From positions 62,001-126,000 of the forward strand of contig LNAC01001226.1 in assembly GCA_002007465.1 (NCBI GenBank): a stretch of 64,000 nt of DNA, written 5' to 3'. The position numbers were made by a program, and so were the translations under genes. Position 1 is the stretch's first letter. Every line of letters begins with the position of its first letter. Positions 47,125 through 59,544 of this stretch are shown one piece after another. The notes under the pieces were generated by a model. That model was not told where the DNA came from. It searched no databases and was given only the letters and a program-made list of their open reading frames with translations. This DNA comes from Ailurus styani. Lineage: Eukaryota; Chordata; Mammalia; Carnivora; Ailuridae.

Positions 47125-49654
47125 ACAGGTTTCTTTAATAAGTTCTCTAGAAGATATTTATGGGAATAAGGTATTTTTTCTTTGCCTGGTTATAGTTTGG
47201 ATATTTTTCTGAAGCCTAACTGTGCTATAATCTTTTCATAGGGTCTGCTGAGAGATTTGCTTACTTTGGTCAAACAGGTTGTATAACTCCAACTGAGCTT
47301 TTCTCTCATGCAGCGTTTTTCCCCCCTCAGTTCTGAGTGGCTGCCTCAACAGGTATGCTCAGATTTTAAAGTGACTCTGTTTCCTGGACCAAGTAAGCCT
47401 TGTAACCAAGGTTAGATCATGAATTTTGCTCTGAGAGGATCATGAATAAATTATTCTGGCCATATATGAGAAAATTGTCAAGATAATAGAAACTTGGAAG
47501 ATTACTTTTACACATAGATTTCTTGAACCTAAAAGCAAATAATTTCTACCTCCTATTTCAGTGAGTTTTTTTTCTTTCTATGAAATTTAAAAAATACTAG
47601 TTAAAGTTAAAGATATCACTGATGGAATGGAAGGCCATTTTTAAACCAATATTTATAAATAAATTAACTTCTTGACCTCAAAGTAGCTCATTTTTCTCAG
47701 TATTGATATTTGGTTTTGCTATACCATATAATAATTCTATTGTACAAATTTCAGATAGACTACAGCTACTATCCTTCTAAGATTTTATTTTATTAGAGAG
47801 ATTGAAGAGAATATAAATGAATAAGTTTCTAGCAGCTGTTGCCAATTACAGAGAATACCATTCACTATTGATAGAATTCTTTGGTTCATACTTTGTGGTT
47901 ATCTGAAGATACTACATGCTGAAACTGATGAAGTTATTGTCTGGCTAGATAATACTATACATTGTTAAAGATGACTGATTATGTAAGCTGAGGAATGTAG
48001 TTCCATAATATCCAAAACTAAAGATGTTATAAATGGCTTTGAAATGTGAGCTATTTAACTATAATTTACTTTGAATTTTTAATAACAATAGAAAAATCTC
48101 TTTACTATAATTTTGTCTCTCCTTTCATTTGTGCTTTAACCAACATTATAGCTAAGATTTAAATTACAGTTTCAGAATTAGTACATTGAAAATGATGCTA
48201 GAAATTTGGGAACCAAGGTGGCTTCCTAGAAATTAAAATTTTTTTAAGTATGTTTTGCAAACATTAGCTTTATAAGAAAATTGTGAAAAGAAAAGGGAAG
48301 GCACAAGCAAACATATATGGTGGAAAATGCACACATTCTATTGATCTTTTGTTATGTGTGAATTAGAATATTACAGGCTCTGTCATGACCTGAAATAAAA
48401 CTGTTTTAACTTTGTTCAATCCAAGTTACTTCAAATTTATTTGACCAAGTAATACTTTATATGTGTGATAACAAGTAAAATCCTATGAAAACTTTAATTC
48501 TGCAGAAAAAACCTGGGGGAATATTTTTCTGATACTTAGAAAAGGAAGAGTTTCAGTTCTTTGCAAGTCTGATAAAAGATACAATAGACATTGTCATCTT
48601 TGCCTGACTTTAGCCTATTCATTTAGGAAACATATCACTTTTTCATTGAAACAAAATAAAACCCATGCTTGAAAATTAGTTATAGACAATCACACATCTA
48701 AAAGACATTTTATTTTGATTTCTAAATGATTTATTATGGAACAAAAATATTTTAAAAGGGCAAATAGAAAGCTAATATAGAACCATGAGATAGTCACATC
48801 ATTACTATGTGAAGATATAAACACATACACATAATACCTGCCTAATGTCTTTATTTTTACAATTTTACCTTTCAGTGGTATTTTACTATAGAAACCAAGG
48901 TATAGTTAATTACATATTTTTCATATGTATCTTTTCCTTCTGATGACTTGGTGAATTTTAAATATAAAGACTCAGATAGTTCAGACTGAAGCGTATCTGC
49001 CTTCTTTTCAGAATTTTGTTTCTACTCTGAAAAACATAGTTTTAGAAACAAAAGCCACAGAAGCCATGTGTATGTGTATGTGTATAAATACTTGATATAT
49101 ATAACACATGCACATGATAGCAAAGTTACATAGAAAAGTTTAGAGAAAAGCAAATGGACTTTTGACTCATTCTTTCCCTTTACCAGAGACAAAGTTTTAG
49201 GTTTATAACCTCTATCAAGTTAAAGCATTTACTTGTATTGATAGTCTTCTAAGTTTTTGTTTTTAAGCATAAATAGAAAAATTTGGTTAAGATATTAATT
49301 CTTCAGCTCTCTATTACTTTTTAAATACTACAGTACACAAAAATGAAAACACCTCAGAATGCTCTGCTTCCAAAACTTTTCTCGTCCGTTGCCTTTTCAT
49401 TTATCTTTGCAATGTTCTGCCCATCACCCTCTACTTTTTAAATTACTCAACAGTGAAACAATTGAAATGCAAGGATTAATTTTCTTTCTGTGGTTGCAAT
49501 GCCATGATCTTTAGGCTTCTCAAACTAGCATATTCTTCTCAGAAAAGTCATATGGATTCTCTTTTTTACATTGTTTAAATTTTTCCATATTTTGTTTAGC
49601 TTCATATTTATACTGTAGCTTCCTTATATAGTTATCTGAAATTATCTTTCAGAA
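47122..49654. other. Unassigned AT-rich, apparently single-copy
   Basis: 2.5 kb without a recognised repeat, which is the second longest such stretch. No exon called. Confidence 0.4.
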
Positions 49655-49915
49655 AACTGTGGTGAAATACACATAACATAAAATTTACCATTGTAACCAT
49701 TTTTAAATGTACAGTTCAGTAGTATTAAGTGCATTTACGTGGTTGTTCAGCCGTCGCCACCATCCATCCACACAACTCTTTTCATCTTGCAACGCTTAAA
49801 ACTCCCTGCATTAAACAATGGCTTCCCCTCCAGCTCCTGGCAACCACCATTTTACTTTCTTTCTCTATGAATTTGACTACTGTGGGTACCTCACATAAGT
49901 GGGATCATACAGATC
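49655..49915 (-). mobile_element. Old L1 3' UTR fragment, antisense
   Basis: 'cacataacataaaatttacc', 'aatgtacagttcagtagtat', 'ctcctggcaaccaccatttt' and 'gaatttgactactgtgggta' are the reverse complement of an L1M-type 3' end. The 142-codon frame at 49729-50157 begins in it and is not a gene. Confidence 0.7.
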
Positions 49916-51050
49916 TTTCTTTTTTCTTGTGTTGTTTATTATTTTCTCCAAAGTGGCAATCACACTTTTTTTTTTTAACCTGTGGCCCTCTTTGTTTTAG
50001 CTCTGCTGATCTCTTTTTTGCATGCATTGTTTTTCCTATAAGACTGGCGTATATTAGCCCTGGACTTTCATGCAGGACTTTATATTTCAAAAATCTTCAG
50101 TTTTCTCATACATTGTCTTATTTTGCTTCGTTGTCTCCTAATATCCAGTTTTGCTGATGCACATAAAGTAAGATAGCATTTTGAATTTCTTTTTTCCTTT
50201 GTAGGGGGACTTGCTTTCTGTTGAAACATTTAGGATTTTTTTTTTTTTTTAAATCTCCAGTGTTTTCTCTTTTCTCTTTCTGGAAACTCTGGATTTATAC
50301 CTACCAGATTTTTTTTTTAATGTCTCTTTACTTTTCTATCATATTCTCTCTCTCTTTCTCCTTTTGCTCTAGATTCTGCAGTGTTTTTTTCTGCCGTTGG
50401 CTATTTTTCTCATCTCATTACGTTTTCTATACTAACAGTTATGTGCTCTTAGAATACATTCTTGTTCTTTGATTGTTTTTTGTTTTCTAGATGCAATATT
50501 ATTATAAATGTATTTTATATTATTTTCTTAATTTTTAAAGTTATATTTTTTTCCCTAGAATCTCTTTCTCCTCTAGGGTCAGTTTTTAAATTTATTTTGG
50601 TCTTTGTCTTTCATGCTGCTAGCTCCTGTCATATGCCAGGTAAACTTTACTGTCTGTTCATACATTAAAAAAAAAAAAGACTATTTTGAGTACTCTTTGA
50701 ATGCACCAGTATAAGTAGTACTATTCTCTTTTCTCTTTTTACAACATTTCTGATTTGAAACTTTGTCTTGTTCGTTGAAGGCAGCGATATGTTGAATAGT
50801 GGGCTTTGCTTTAGGATGAATAAATAGAACAGCTTACTTCCCTCTCTCAAGAGGACCTTCTGTGTGCTCTTTTCTCTTAAATGCCAGCATGAGGCATGAT
50901 AGAGGGTGATGGGCAGAACACTGTATCTTAAACTGCTTAGTCATCCAATAGCAAAGGTAAATCAAAAAGGCCAGAGATAAGAGTTTTGGTAGCAGTGCAT
51001 TCTAAGGTGTTTCCATTTTTCTGTACTGTACCATTTAAAAAAGTACTTTA
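49916..51050. other. Unassigned, T-rich
   Basis: Long T runs give Phe-rich frames. No gene or named repeat. Confidence 0.4.
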
Positions 51051-51253
51051 GGGGAGCCTGGGTGGCTTAGTGACTTAAGCATCTGCCTTTGGCTCAGGTC
51101 ATGATCCTGGGTCCAGAGATCGAACCCCACATTGTGCTCTCTGCTCAGTGGGGAGTCTGCTTCTCCCTCTCCCTCTAGCATTCCACCCCCCCCCCGCCCT
51201 GGCTTGTGTTCTCTCTCTCTTTCAAATAAATAAATAAATCTTAGAAAAATTTG
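51051..51253 (+). mobile_element. CAN-SINE, sense, older subtype
   Basis: 'ggggagcctgggtggcttag' to 'aaataaataaataaatctta'. The target-site duplication 'aaaagtacttta' is exact at 51039-51050 and 51254-51265. A C run lies at 51187-51195. Confidence 0.96.
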
Positions 51254-51265
51254 AAAAGTACTTTA

Positions 51266-52020
51266 ATAAAGAGCTATAGAAATAATACCTTAATTAAATT
51301 TACCCATTTGTGCTTAAAAAACAAAAACTCAGAAAACTATCAAAACAAGTAAGTTCTTTAACTTGATAAAGCTTATATACTTAAAACCCACAGTAAATGT
51401 TATTTTTAAAGGAAGGAAGACAAGGATAGCCACTATTATCATACTTTCTTAAAAAAGTAGATGGTTCATATCAGTACCTAAGGACAGAATACCTAAGAAC
51501 ATAGAAGAAATACAAGGATTAAAAGAGATAAAATTATCTTTAATTTCGGATTATAGCATCATATAGCAAAACAACTTTTGAAAATTCAGGAACTACTAAA
51601 ACTAATAAGAAATTTTAGCATACATCCTAGATATAAGAATGACATACAAAATCGGTAACATTTCTCTATACTAGCAGTGATCATTTATAAAAAGTAATAA
51701 AAATTAGTGTAACTCCCAAAAGGAATAGAGTTTCTAGGAATTAACTAAGAAGACAAAACTTTTCCATAAAGAAAATTTTTGAATTCTAATAATGGACAGA
51801 GATAATGGTCTGAATAAATGAGGAACTAATTCTAGGCTCTTGAACGGGATGATTTTATATAAGGAAGATACCAGTTTTCCCAATTTTAATCTATCGGTGT
51901 AATACCACTTAATATTCAAGTTGAACTTTTTGAAGAAATTGATAAACACACTAAAGTTTATGTAAAAAATAAATAAAACAAGAAACCCAAAGAGAAAATG
52001 GGCAGAGCATTTGAAATTAT
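51266..52020 (+). mobile_element. Very old L1 ORF2 fragment
   Basis: 'aaaacccacagtaaatgtta', 'aagacaaggatagccactat' and 'acatttctctatactagcag' keep the order of L1 reverse-transcriptase-domain text. The frames are destroyed. Confidence 0.65.
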
Positions 52021-52276
52021 TTTGTAGTCTGCATTGATTATTGCTTATTTTATTCTTCTCTATAGAAATTCAACTTATTCCAGAAAGACTCATATTCCTT
52101 CTTCTTAAAACTCATTTATTTTTATGTTACTACCATAAGAATATAAACATGAATCCTGATGTTTTTAAACCTCAGGGAATAACAAATTGTAACAGAGCGA
52201 AAAAAAAAACTCCCCTAAAAAGTCTGGCAATTATATGACAAAAACACAGGACTCTGACTTCAATGATAAAGTTCTC
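52021..52276. other. Unassigned sequence
   Basis: Nothing recognised. Confidence 0.4.
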
Positions 52277-52289
52277 TTAAAAAGACTTA

Positions 52290-52490
52290 TTTTTTTTTAA
52301 AGATTTTATTTATTTATTTATTTGACACAGAGAGAGATCACAAGTAGGCAGAGAGGCAGGTAGAGAGAGAGAGGAGGAAGCAGGCTCCCCACTGAGCAGG
52401 GAGCCCGATGCGGGCCTCCATCCCAGGACCCTGAGATCATGACCTGAACCGAAGGCAGAGGCTTTAACCCACTGAGCCACCCAGGCGCCC
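52290..52490 (-). mobile_element. CAN-SINE, antisense, young mustelid-type
   Basis: Complete copy. The flanks 'ttaaaaagactta' (52277-52289) and 'ttagaaagactta' (52491-52503) form a target-site duplication with one change. Confidence 0.96.
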
Positions 52491-52503
52491 TTAGAAAGAC
52501 TTA

Positions 52504-54777
52504 CTGGAGTTACAATTATCAAGTCGTTTCTAAGGAAAGGATAAATGCATTTTACAAAACAAGTTAGCATGGGAAATAATGTAGTATCAGGTTTCATCTA
52601 AGTGTAGAACTCACTATTTCCCCTCGAGGCTTAACAAATATTACATGAATGAGGGCTCTTATAAAATGTTACGTTTTGAAATAGATTTCATTAATGGTTT
52701 CTAGTGATAATTTATTTCTCCCTTTATGCACAAGTCTCCTCATACTAATAATGGATAGCTTATTTGCATATAAATAGATTTCAGTATTTGCAGAAGCAGA
52801 GACCAAATATGTTTTTTTTTCCCTCCCTCTGGACATTGTTAAACAGATAAAAAAAAAAGAAAGAAAAGGAAGAAGAGGGGAAGGGAATATTGCAATAATT
52901 AGCAATGAGGAATTATAATAATTTTCTTGACCAAAAATTTTTGCAGGCAACTTTCTTTGGCATCTTTATTGGTATACTTCATTTCAAAGGTTTAGACCTC
53001 TATTAAAATAATAAAAAAAGAGTCTGCAGTTTCCTCAGTGATGTTTTTTGGTATACCTATGGCTCAAATGAAAACAACAAAACAGCTTGATATTGGTTAT
53101 TGAAATGTTTACTATGGCCCTCTGGGTATCTTCTAATTAGTTTTTACTGGTTCTGATGAGGGAGTATGTTCCATTCTAGATAAGGCAAATGCCACTTCTG
53201 TGACAATATTGCTTAATTAAATAAATCCTTTGTTTTTGAGATATAACAAGTTGCATGCTTGTGATTGAGAGATATTTTGTTTCTTTCAGTCAAAAAATGT
53301 ACAGATGCTAATTTTTCAGTTATCATTTGGTTAAAAGTACCAAGTCTTCTAAAAAAATTCATTATAGAGTGTATGTCCTTCCTAAATGTAGTAAGAAGGC
53401 CTTTTAAGCCTACTTTCATTACAACTCATGTAGACATTAGTAAAGAAAGAACAATTAAATCAATTAAATGCTTTTTAAAGATATCCACTTGATATTTAGC
53501 TTCTTGACGTTCAGCGTTTGAAATAGTATATATTTCTGTATCATGGTTCTTTAACTGTGTAAAAGGCATCGTCTTATACTACACTTGGTATTTTTTAAGT
53601 AATTCCTTCAGGAAATTAAGATAACAGCTGTTTTCTGGTAGGTTCAATATCTATTAATAATTGTGTCTTTCTGACCAGCAGAGGTCACTCAGTGTAAAGT
53701 GAATAATGCCTATAGCTTTCAAAAAAGACACAAACATGACCATTCAATTTGAGCAATTTTATTTTACTTGATTTGTGTTACTTGCATAAATCCTATTTTC
53801 ATCCCTTGTTATGCATACTTGCCTAGGTGAGTGAGGCAGTTCCTCAGGGTCCAAGACCTTTCCAAACCTGAAGCCACAAATATTCTGAAAGAAATAATAA
53901 AGATACTGTATTTAAATCTATGTCTTTTTGAATATAATACAGATCTTTTCTACCAGTTTAACAAAAAGAGAGAATAAGTCCTTCAAAGAACATGAAACAT
54001 TGTATTCTGCCACAGAGAGGCAGCCTTCACCAAAAGATGGGACTTAGGGCCGTTTTGTTTCTAGGAAAACAGCATTTAACTCTCAATTTTAAAAAAATTG
54101 TTGTTTATAACAGGTTTTGAAAGTAGCAGGATGTGGCATCCTTGACAGCTAGTGATGTGACAGTATGGAGATTTGAAGACAATTTGATTTTTAGAATTGT
54201 GGTATTTTTGTTTTCCTTAAATGTGTATGTACTTACAAATTTAAAAGTATAGGTGTAAAATAAAAAATTACATCCTTATGATATTCTAATGAATTAATAA
54301 TCCAGGAACAAAATCCCTAAATTTATCATACAGACCTCAATTTATTCCATTTTCTAGACTTCATTCACCTTTTAGAGAAATGTCATGTTCAAGTGAAAGC
54401 ATAACACTCTCATTTAATTAAGATGATATTTGTTTGGCAAATTTGATATTTTTGGAAAATGCTAGAGACAGCTAAAGATTAAGAAGGCAGTATGAAGTAG
54501 AAAAAGGGTTCTTAAAATCATAGAGCCAGTCACAGCTTAGCTATTAACTCAGTTTCCTGTAAAATTTAAATGATTTTATTTTCCTTTCTTTGAGGGAGGT
54601 TCCAAGTATTTAAAGTGGTCGAATGATGTGTCCTTACTTATTGTGTGGCTTTGAGGAATTTTCTGGGCCATTTTATCCTCCTTTTACACAGGAGGAAGCA
54701 AAAACTTAAGTTTTACAGAATTTATGGAAGTCACATGGCTAGTATACAGAAATCTTGAATTTAAATTTTGCTTTTGA
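52504..54777. other. Unassigned, apparently single-copy
   Basis: No repeat or exon recognised. It contains a CTCF-like motif at 53675-53689. Confidence 0.4.
53675..53689 (+). promoter_or_regulatory. Candidate CTCF binding motif
   Basis: 'ccagcagaggtcact' matches a CTCF core (CCASYAGRGGGCRCT) at 14 of 15 positions and lies in non-repeat sequence. If occupied it could be a loop anchor within the long intron. Occupancy is unknown. Confidence 0.35.
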
Positions 54778-54787
54778 TTCATTCTGG

Positions 54788-54996
54788 GGGTGCCTGGGAG
54801 GCTCAGTAGGTTAAGCATCCAACTCTTGGTTTCAGCTTAGGTCATGATTCCAGGGTAGTTGGATCGAGTCCCATGTTGGGCTCCCTTTTCAGCAGGGAGT
54901 CTGCTTCTCCCTCTGCCCCTCCCCTACTTGTTTTCTCAATCTCTCTCTCTTTCAATCTCTCTCAAATAAATAAATAAATAAAATCTTTAAAAATTA
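54788..54996 (+). mobile_element. CAN-SINE, sense, older subtype
   Basis: 'gggtgcctgggaggctcagt' to 'aaataaataaataaataaaa'. The flanks 'ttcattctgg' (54778-54787) and 'tttattctgg' (54997-55006) form a target-site duplication. Confidence 0.95.
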
Positions 54997-55124
54997 TTTA
55001 TTCTGGAAAATAATAGACTAAAATAAAATAGAGATGTGAATATACTTATACTTCACAAAATTTCATCTTTCATGATCATGAAATGAGCTTTGCACATTTG
55101 GCCCCAAATTGAAATAGTGTGACA

Positions 55125-55356
55125 CTGCCATAACAGAATTCATAATGTGTTAAAAGATATACATTAAAAATTAAGTCTCTTTCGGGTGCCTGGGTGGCTC
55201 AGTGGGTTAAAGCCTCTGCTTTCAGCTCAGGTCATGATCTCTGCCATAACAGAATTCATAATGTGTTAAAAGATATACATTAAAAATTAAGTCTCTTTCG
55301 GGTGCCTGGGTGGCTCAGTGGGTTAAAGCCTCTGCTTTCAGCTCAGGTCATGATCT
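55125..55356. repeat. Perfect 116-bp tandem duplication across a SINE insertion site
   Basis: 55125-55240 equals 55241-55356 at every base. The unit includes 59 bp of left flank and the first 57 bp or so of the SINE. It is recent or an assembly error. Confidence 0.95.
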
Positions 55357-55493
55357 CAGGGTCCTGGGGTCGAGGCCCACATCGGGCTCTCTGCTCAGCA
55401 GAGAGCCTGCTTTCTCCTCTCTCTCTCTGCCTGCCTCTCTGCCTACTTGTGATCTCTCTCCCTCTGTGAAATAAATAAAAAATCTTTAAAAAA
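55184..55493 (+). mobile_element. CAN-SINE, sense, young mustelid-type, with duplicated head
   Basis: The SINE head appears twice (55184-55240 and 55300 onward) because of the tandem duplication. The body and tail occur once. The target-site duplication 'aaaaattaagtctctttc' is at 55166-55183 and 55494-55511, with an extra copy at 55282-55299. Confidence 0.95.
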
Positions 55494-55511
55494 AAAAATT
55501 AAGTCTCTTTC

Positions 55512-58135
55512 CTATCTTAACACTGCCAGTCTCCTACTAATCCCTCAGACGATTATCCTAAATGCATTTACAGACATTTATGTGATATATCATCTAAATA
55601 TCATTTTCACATTGTAAATAGAAATAAGACCTTAAGGTATCCATTTTTGCATAGATAATTCCCGGGAAAGAAATTAAAGTGAAAAGAAAATAATTAAAAT
55701 GCTTAAGATCACAGGAGTAGATTCTAGTTGACTCAAAAACAGACTCTTCTTTCTTTGGTTTGGCTCAGTTCACCTCAAGTAGGCATTGATGGAAGCTCTA
55801 CCATAAGCAGGCTCTGAGGCATAAGAGATTCAGATATATTCTGGAGAAATGATAGTCTCCTCCATAATTTCAGAAGGTTTTTTCTTCTGGATAACTAATT
55901 CTTGAGATCATTTGAGAAAAAAATGATGTTTAGATATATTTGCTAATTGCTACGTATTAAATTGTAGTTTAGGGGTTTAAAGCAATGGGATTTGTTAAAA
56001 TTTTGTTTTCTTGGTTCCACTTTCAGACAATATGATTTATTATTTTGGCATGAATTCAAGGAATCTACAATCTGACATTAATCTGGATGATTCTGATGGC
56101 TATGGTACATGCACTACACTTTGGGAAAGATAAAATTATATGGTACTGAATATGATCTTCTTTGTTTTTTATTCTTGATATTTCAAGCCATAGAACAAGT
56201 TTAGCCAGAGGCCAGAGGAGAAACACATCCACAGCTATGGAAGGGCTGTGAATAGGCCTCCTGGATCATGGGTATTAAAGCTGGGTGAGGAAACCATTTA
56301 CTATTTGGAAATAAACACTGTTAATATAAGCAAATCCCACTGTTATTTGTCTTGGTTAAAATTAACTAGTAGTAGTTGATGGGAAGGCTTGCAAGGGAAG
56401 AATTCTGCTGCATTCTCCTAGTAGCCTGCTATTATTCCATGAAGTTATGCAATAGAGTTAGAGAATATTTATATTATATGATAATAGGAGCAGAGTGAGA
56501 AGAGAACCTATAAGGTGAAGGAAAAAAATCTTGTCTATATTTAAATCTAGGTGTAGATTTAAGTTTACTGAAAAGGAGCAAGAAGCTTTCTAAGATATTC
56601 AATGGTTAACCTCATAGTTTTTGTTTAATCTCTGACGAATGTAAATAAAAAATTTGCACATCAAAGCACGAAAACCATTTTATCTTTTCCTAATCTCTAA
56701 AATACATTTGTTTTAAGGTACAGAAATTTATTCACTTAAGTTGCAAATAAACATCTTAACCTTTGCTTAATTTGCTTGTCACTATATTGATCATGCAAGC
56801 TCTTCTTCCAGAAAACTCTAAACCTTGTGAGTCTAGCTTCATTATATCAGAGCTATTTGCAGAAAAATTCAAACCCAAACACACTTAGGAGCCTACTAAT
56901 ATTTAGTAAATAAAAGAAAATGGCAAATAGTTACATTTTAAAGTGGTAAAATTAGTCATTTCAACATTTTTTAAAAAATCATTTATTTTCTATAACTTTC
57001 TTAAAGAATTTAGCTTGCTTATATATTAATCAAATGTTCAAAGTAAATTTGGTGTTTATATTTAAAGAACTCTAATCACTTAATCTATAACCTGATGTAC
57101 TTTACAAAGATATAGCATTACCTTGCTTTTTACATATAATATTCAGAGATAACTGTCAGTCTTAGAGCAAATTCCTTACTAATTCAGCTTTAATTAAATG
57201 TTAAAATAATGATGGGGATGTAAGAGGACTTGGAATATATGCTGAGACTTACTCTACTTTTTTTGCCTAGATAATTTTCTTGGCATTCTAGCTCCAAATG
57301 TTTAAATAGGAACAGCGAGATATGAAAACCAAAATCCAGTTACGAAAGGAAAACTTGCTACTCTGCCAGGCCAGTTGTGAAGTACTTTATTTACCTTGAA
57401 AACAATTCGTATTTCATTGATTATTTGATAACTTTGTTCATTCATCAATAAAAATCACTCATGTGTTACATGTTTATATACTACCTACTCAAAGTAGTAG
57501 TAGGGGAAAGATGATCATCCTTCTAGTTGGTTCCGAAATTCATACAGAAAGTGTATTATACCTCGATTTATAAGACTAATGAAAGTCAATCAAGTTTGTA
57601 TAATGTACTTATCAGAGCAGGATCAGTTCAAAGACCTCATTCGATAGGGCTAATGGATTCACATTTTGGTAAGAATTTCATAAGAATTTATTTAGAAGTA
57701 CATGGATAAACAGACATTGCTGTCTGAAGATATATTTTAGTCTAACCAAATCTATCTGATTTTGTATTTCCATGTCACAACAGTGATGGCCCTATTCCTT
57801 ATTCAATGCTAGGAACACATGTTTTAACAGGTGGATGGTTTAGGTAGACTCCAATTAATGCAATTCTCAGTCTACTTACGTTGGAGTGCATTATAATAGA
57901 CCATATCTTAGGAACTGTGTTGGTAATAATTCTTAGATACTTTATAGTAATTTTAAGATGTCAATCTCAAGTATTTAAGATCTTATTTCTTAAAACATGT
58001 AATTCCCATTTTGTTTTTGGCAGAAACGTTAACAGGATGGTAAAACATGTGGAATTTTGGTTAAAAGTTTATGCGTTATTGAGACTCTTGTCTGTTTTTT
58101 TGCATCACCTATAAGTTCAGTTTAATAGACTACAG
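55512..58135. other. Unassigned, apparently single-copy
   Basis: 2.6 kb without a recognised repeat. No exon called. Confidence 0.4.
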
Positions 58136-58342
58136 TTGTTTGGTCATAATCTGAAGTGCCATTTCATTACCTCATGTCTTAGAAATAGGAGAAGAGCATT
58201 AAACCTAAATGTGGCTTTGACATTGATGATAATAGTTCCTTGTGTACTAATCTTTTGTCTTACCTATTGTTTCATTCGTAGAGCTGAAGAAGAAAATCAG
58301 CATGAGAAAATGTGTTCCATAAAAACCCAACTCTCTAAATGA
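58136..58342 (+). CDS. Candidate small membrane-protein frame or exon; product unknown
   Basis: A 68-codon open frame ends in TGA just after AAA at 58339. Its first ATG is only at codon 31, giving a 38-residue peptide with a hydrophobic run (MIIVPCVLIFCLTYCFI), then RR and a polar tail (AEEENQHEKMCSIKTQLSK). The hydrophobic part is encoded by a pyrimidine tract that also looks like a very good splice acceptor, with TACTAAT as a branch-point-like sequence and ATTCGTAG before AGCTGAAG. The frame could be a last exon whose coding part starts at AGCTGAAG, a single-pass microprotein, or chance, since pyrimidine runs read as hydrophobic residues. The Kozak context of the ATG is poor. No known family is recognised. 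Confidence 0.17.
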   Translation: MFGHNLKCHFITSCLRNRRRALNLNVALTLMIIVPCVLIFCLTYCFIRRAEEENQHEKMCSIKTQLSK

Positions 58343-59540
58343 CATTTTAAAGCCATGCAGTCCATTTTAACAAACAATTTCTTAGATGCTTTTTAATTCC
58401 TAAAGATACGTTCGCACATGGGATATTTACTTTTCAGTAGTTTTCTTTCAGCTTCACATGAAGAAAAATGACTTGGTATTCATAAGCAAAATTGACTGCG
58501 TAATTTAAATTTAAGGTCATTATGAAGATAGTCATTTTTTAATCTGAGGTTTTGTAGCTTTATTTATAGATATAGTTATTTTTGAGTCCACTCTAATGTA
58601 CCAAAATGATTTTTACTTTAAATTACTCATTGTTCCTGTTCTTTCCCACTTTTGCCCTAGAGCATTGGTTGACATTTCATTGAGAGTTGGTTGGCATAGG
58701 TCTGGAAAATATGTAATTATAAGATTACCTGCTCTTAAATTCCTATTATATAATAGTCATGATTCAGGCAGACTTTCCATAAGTGTTCGATTTGGAATGA
58801 GAAGTTTTCTTCTTCCATGACCTGTGATTAAAATGTGGCAGTTTGGTAAATAAATAGAAGATAATTTCTGTATAATCTGTGAATCATAGCTGGTAAAGCA
58901 ATGTAAATCTTTGACCTGTATTATATAAGCAGTAACACAGGTAATTTGAAATATATTTTAAAATCAAGTACAATAAACTTTTTAATGCTCTGTAGCTTAA
59001 AGCAAACTAAGTGCTAAAATGAAACAAGATGCATATTGAGAGTTTTGCTTTACCTAATGTTCCTCAAAGGAATTCCAGTAAAAGGAAATCTATTAAAACT
59101 GCATTTGAATATTTTCTTTTCTTTAGTGAGTTATAATCATGAAGGTAAATATTTATCAATTGCTGTAGCATGATAGTAAGGACAGGGAATAGACCATATA
59201 TCATTTCAGAGTTGAAATCAAAATTTACTGATACAGTAGTGTTTGGTTAATATTCTTACTTGTTTCATTAACCTTTATACATATTTATGGTTAAAGTTAC
59301 AATTTTTAATTAATTGACTGTGGAATCATGCACCCAGTTCCTGATAACAAGTTTGTGTTCTTTTCTGTATACTGCAGATATTTTCCCATGTGTAGTTTAG
59401 TTTGTATATATCTGTTTGTAAAGATATTATGTATGTATATGTACATTTTTGCATTATGAATAGAAATTACATTATTCCAAAGTCATGCATGCAAGATGGT
59501 ATTTGCTACAACACTTGTCTTTTAGCAGATCAAAACACTT
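58343..59540. other. Unassigned, apparently single-copy
   Basis: No repeat recognised. The 74-codon frame at 58596-58820 has no family motif. Confidence 0.4.
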
Positions 59541-59544
59541 GAGC

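Noticed and set aside
46817..47212. 131-codon plus-strand frame with a Thr-His run
   Set aside because: The run is the CA microsatellite. The rest shows no motif.
49729..50157. 142-codon plus-strand frame, the longest in the window
   Set aside because: It starts in an antisense L1 3' UTR and continues through T-rich sequence. It has no family motif or splice context.
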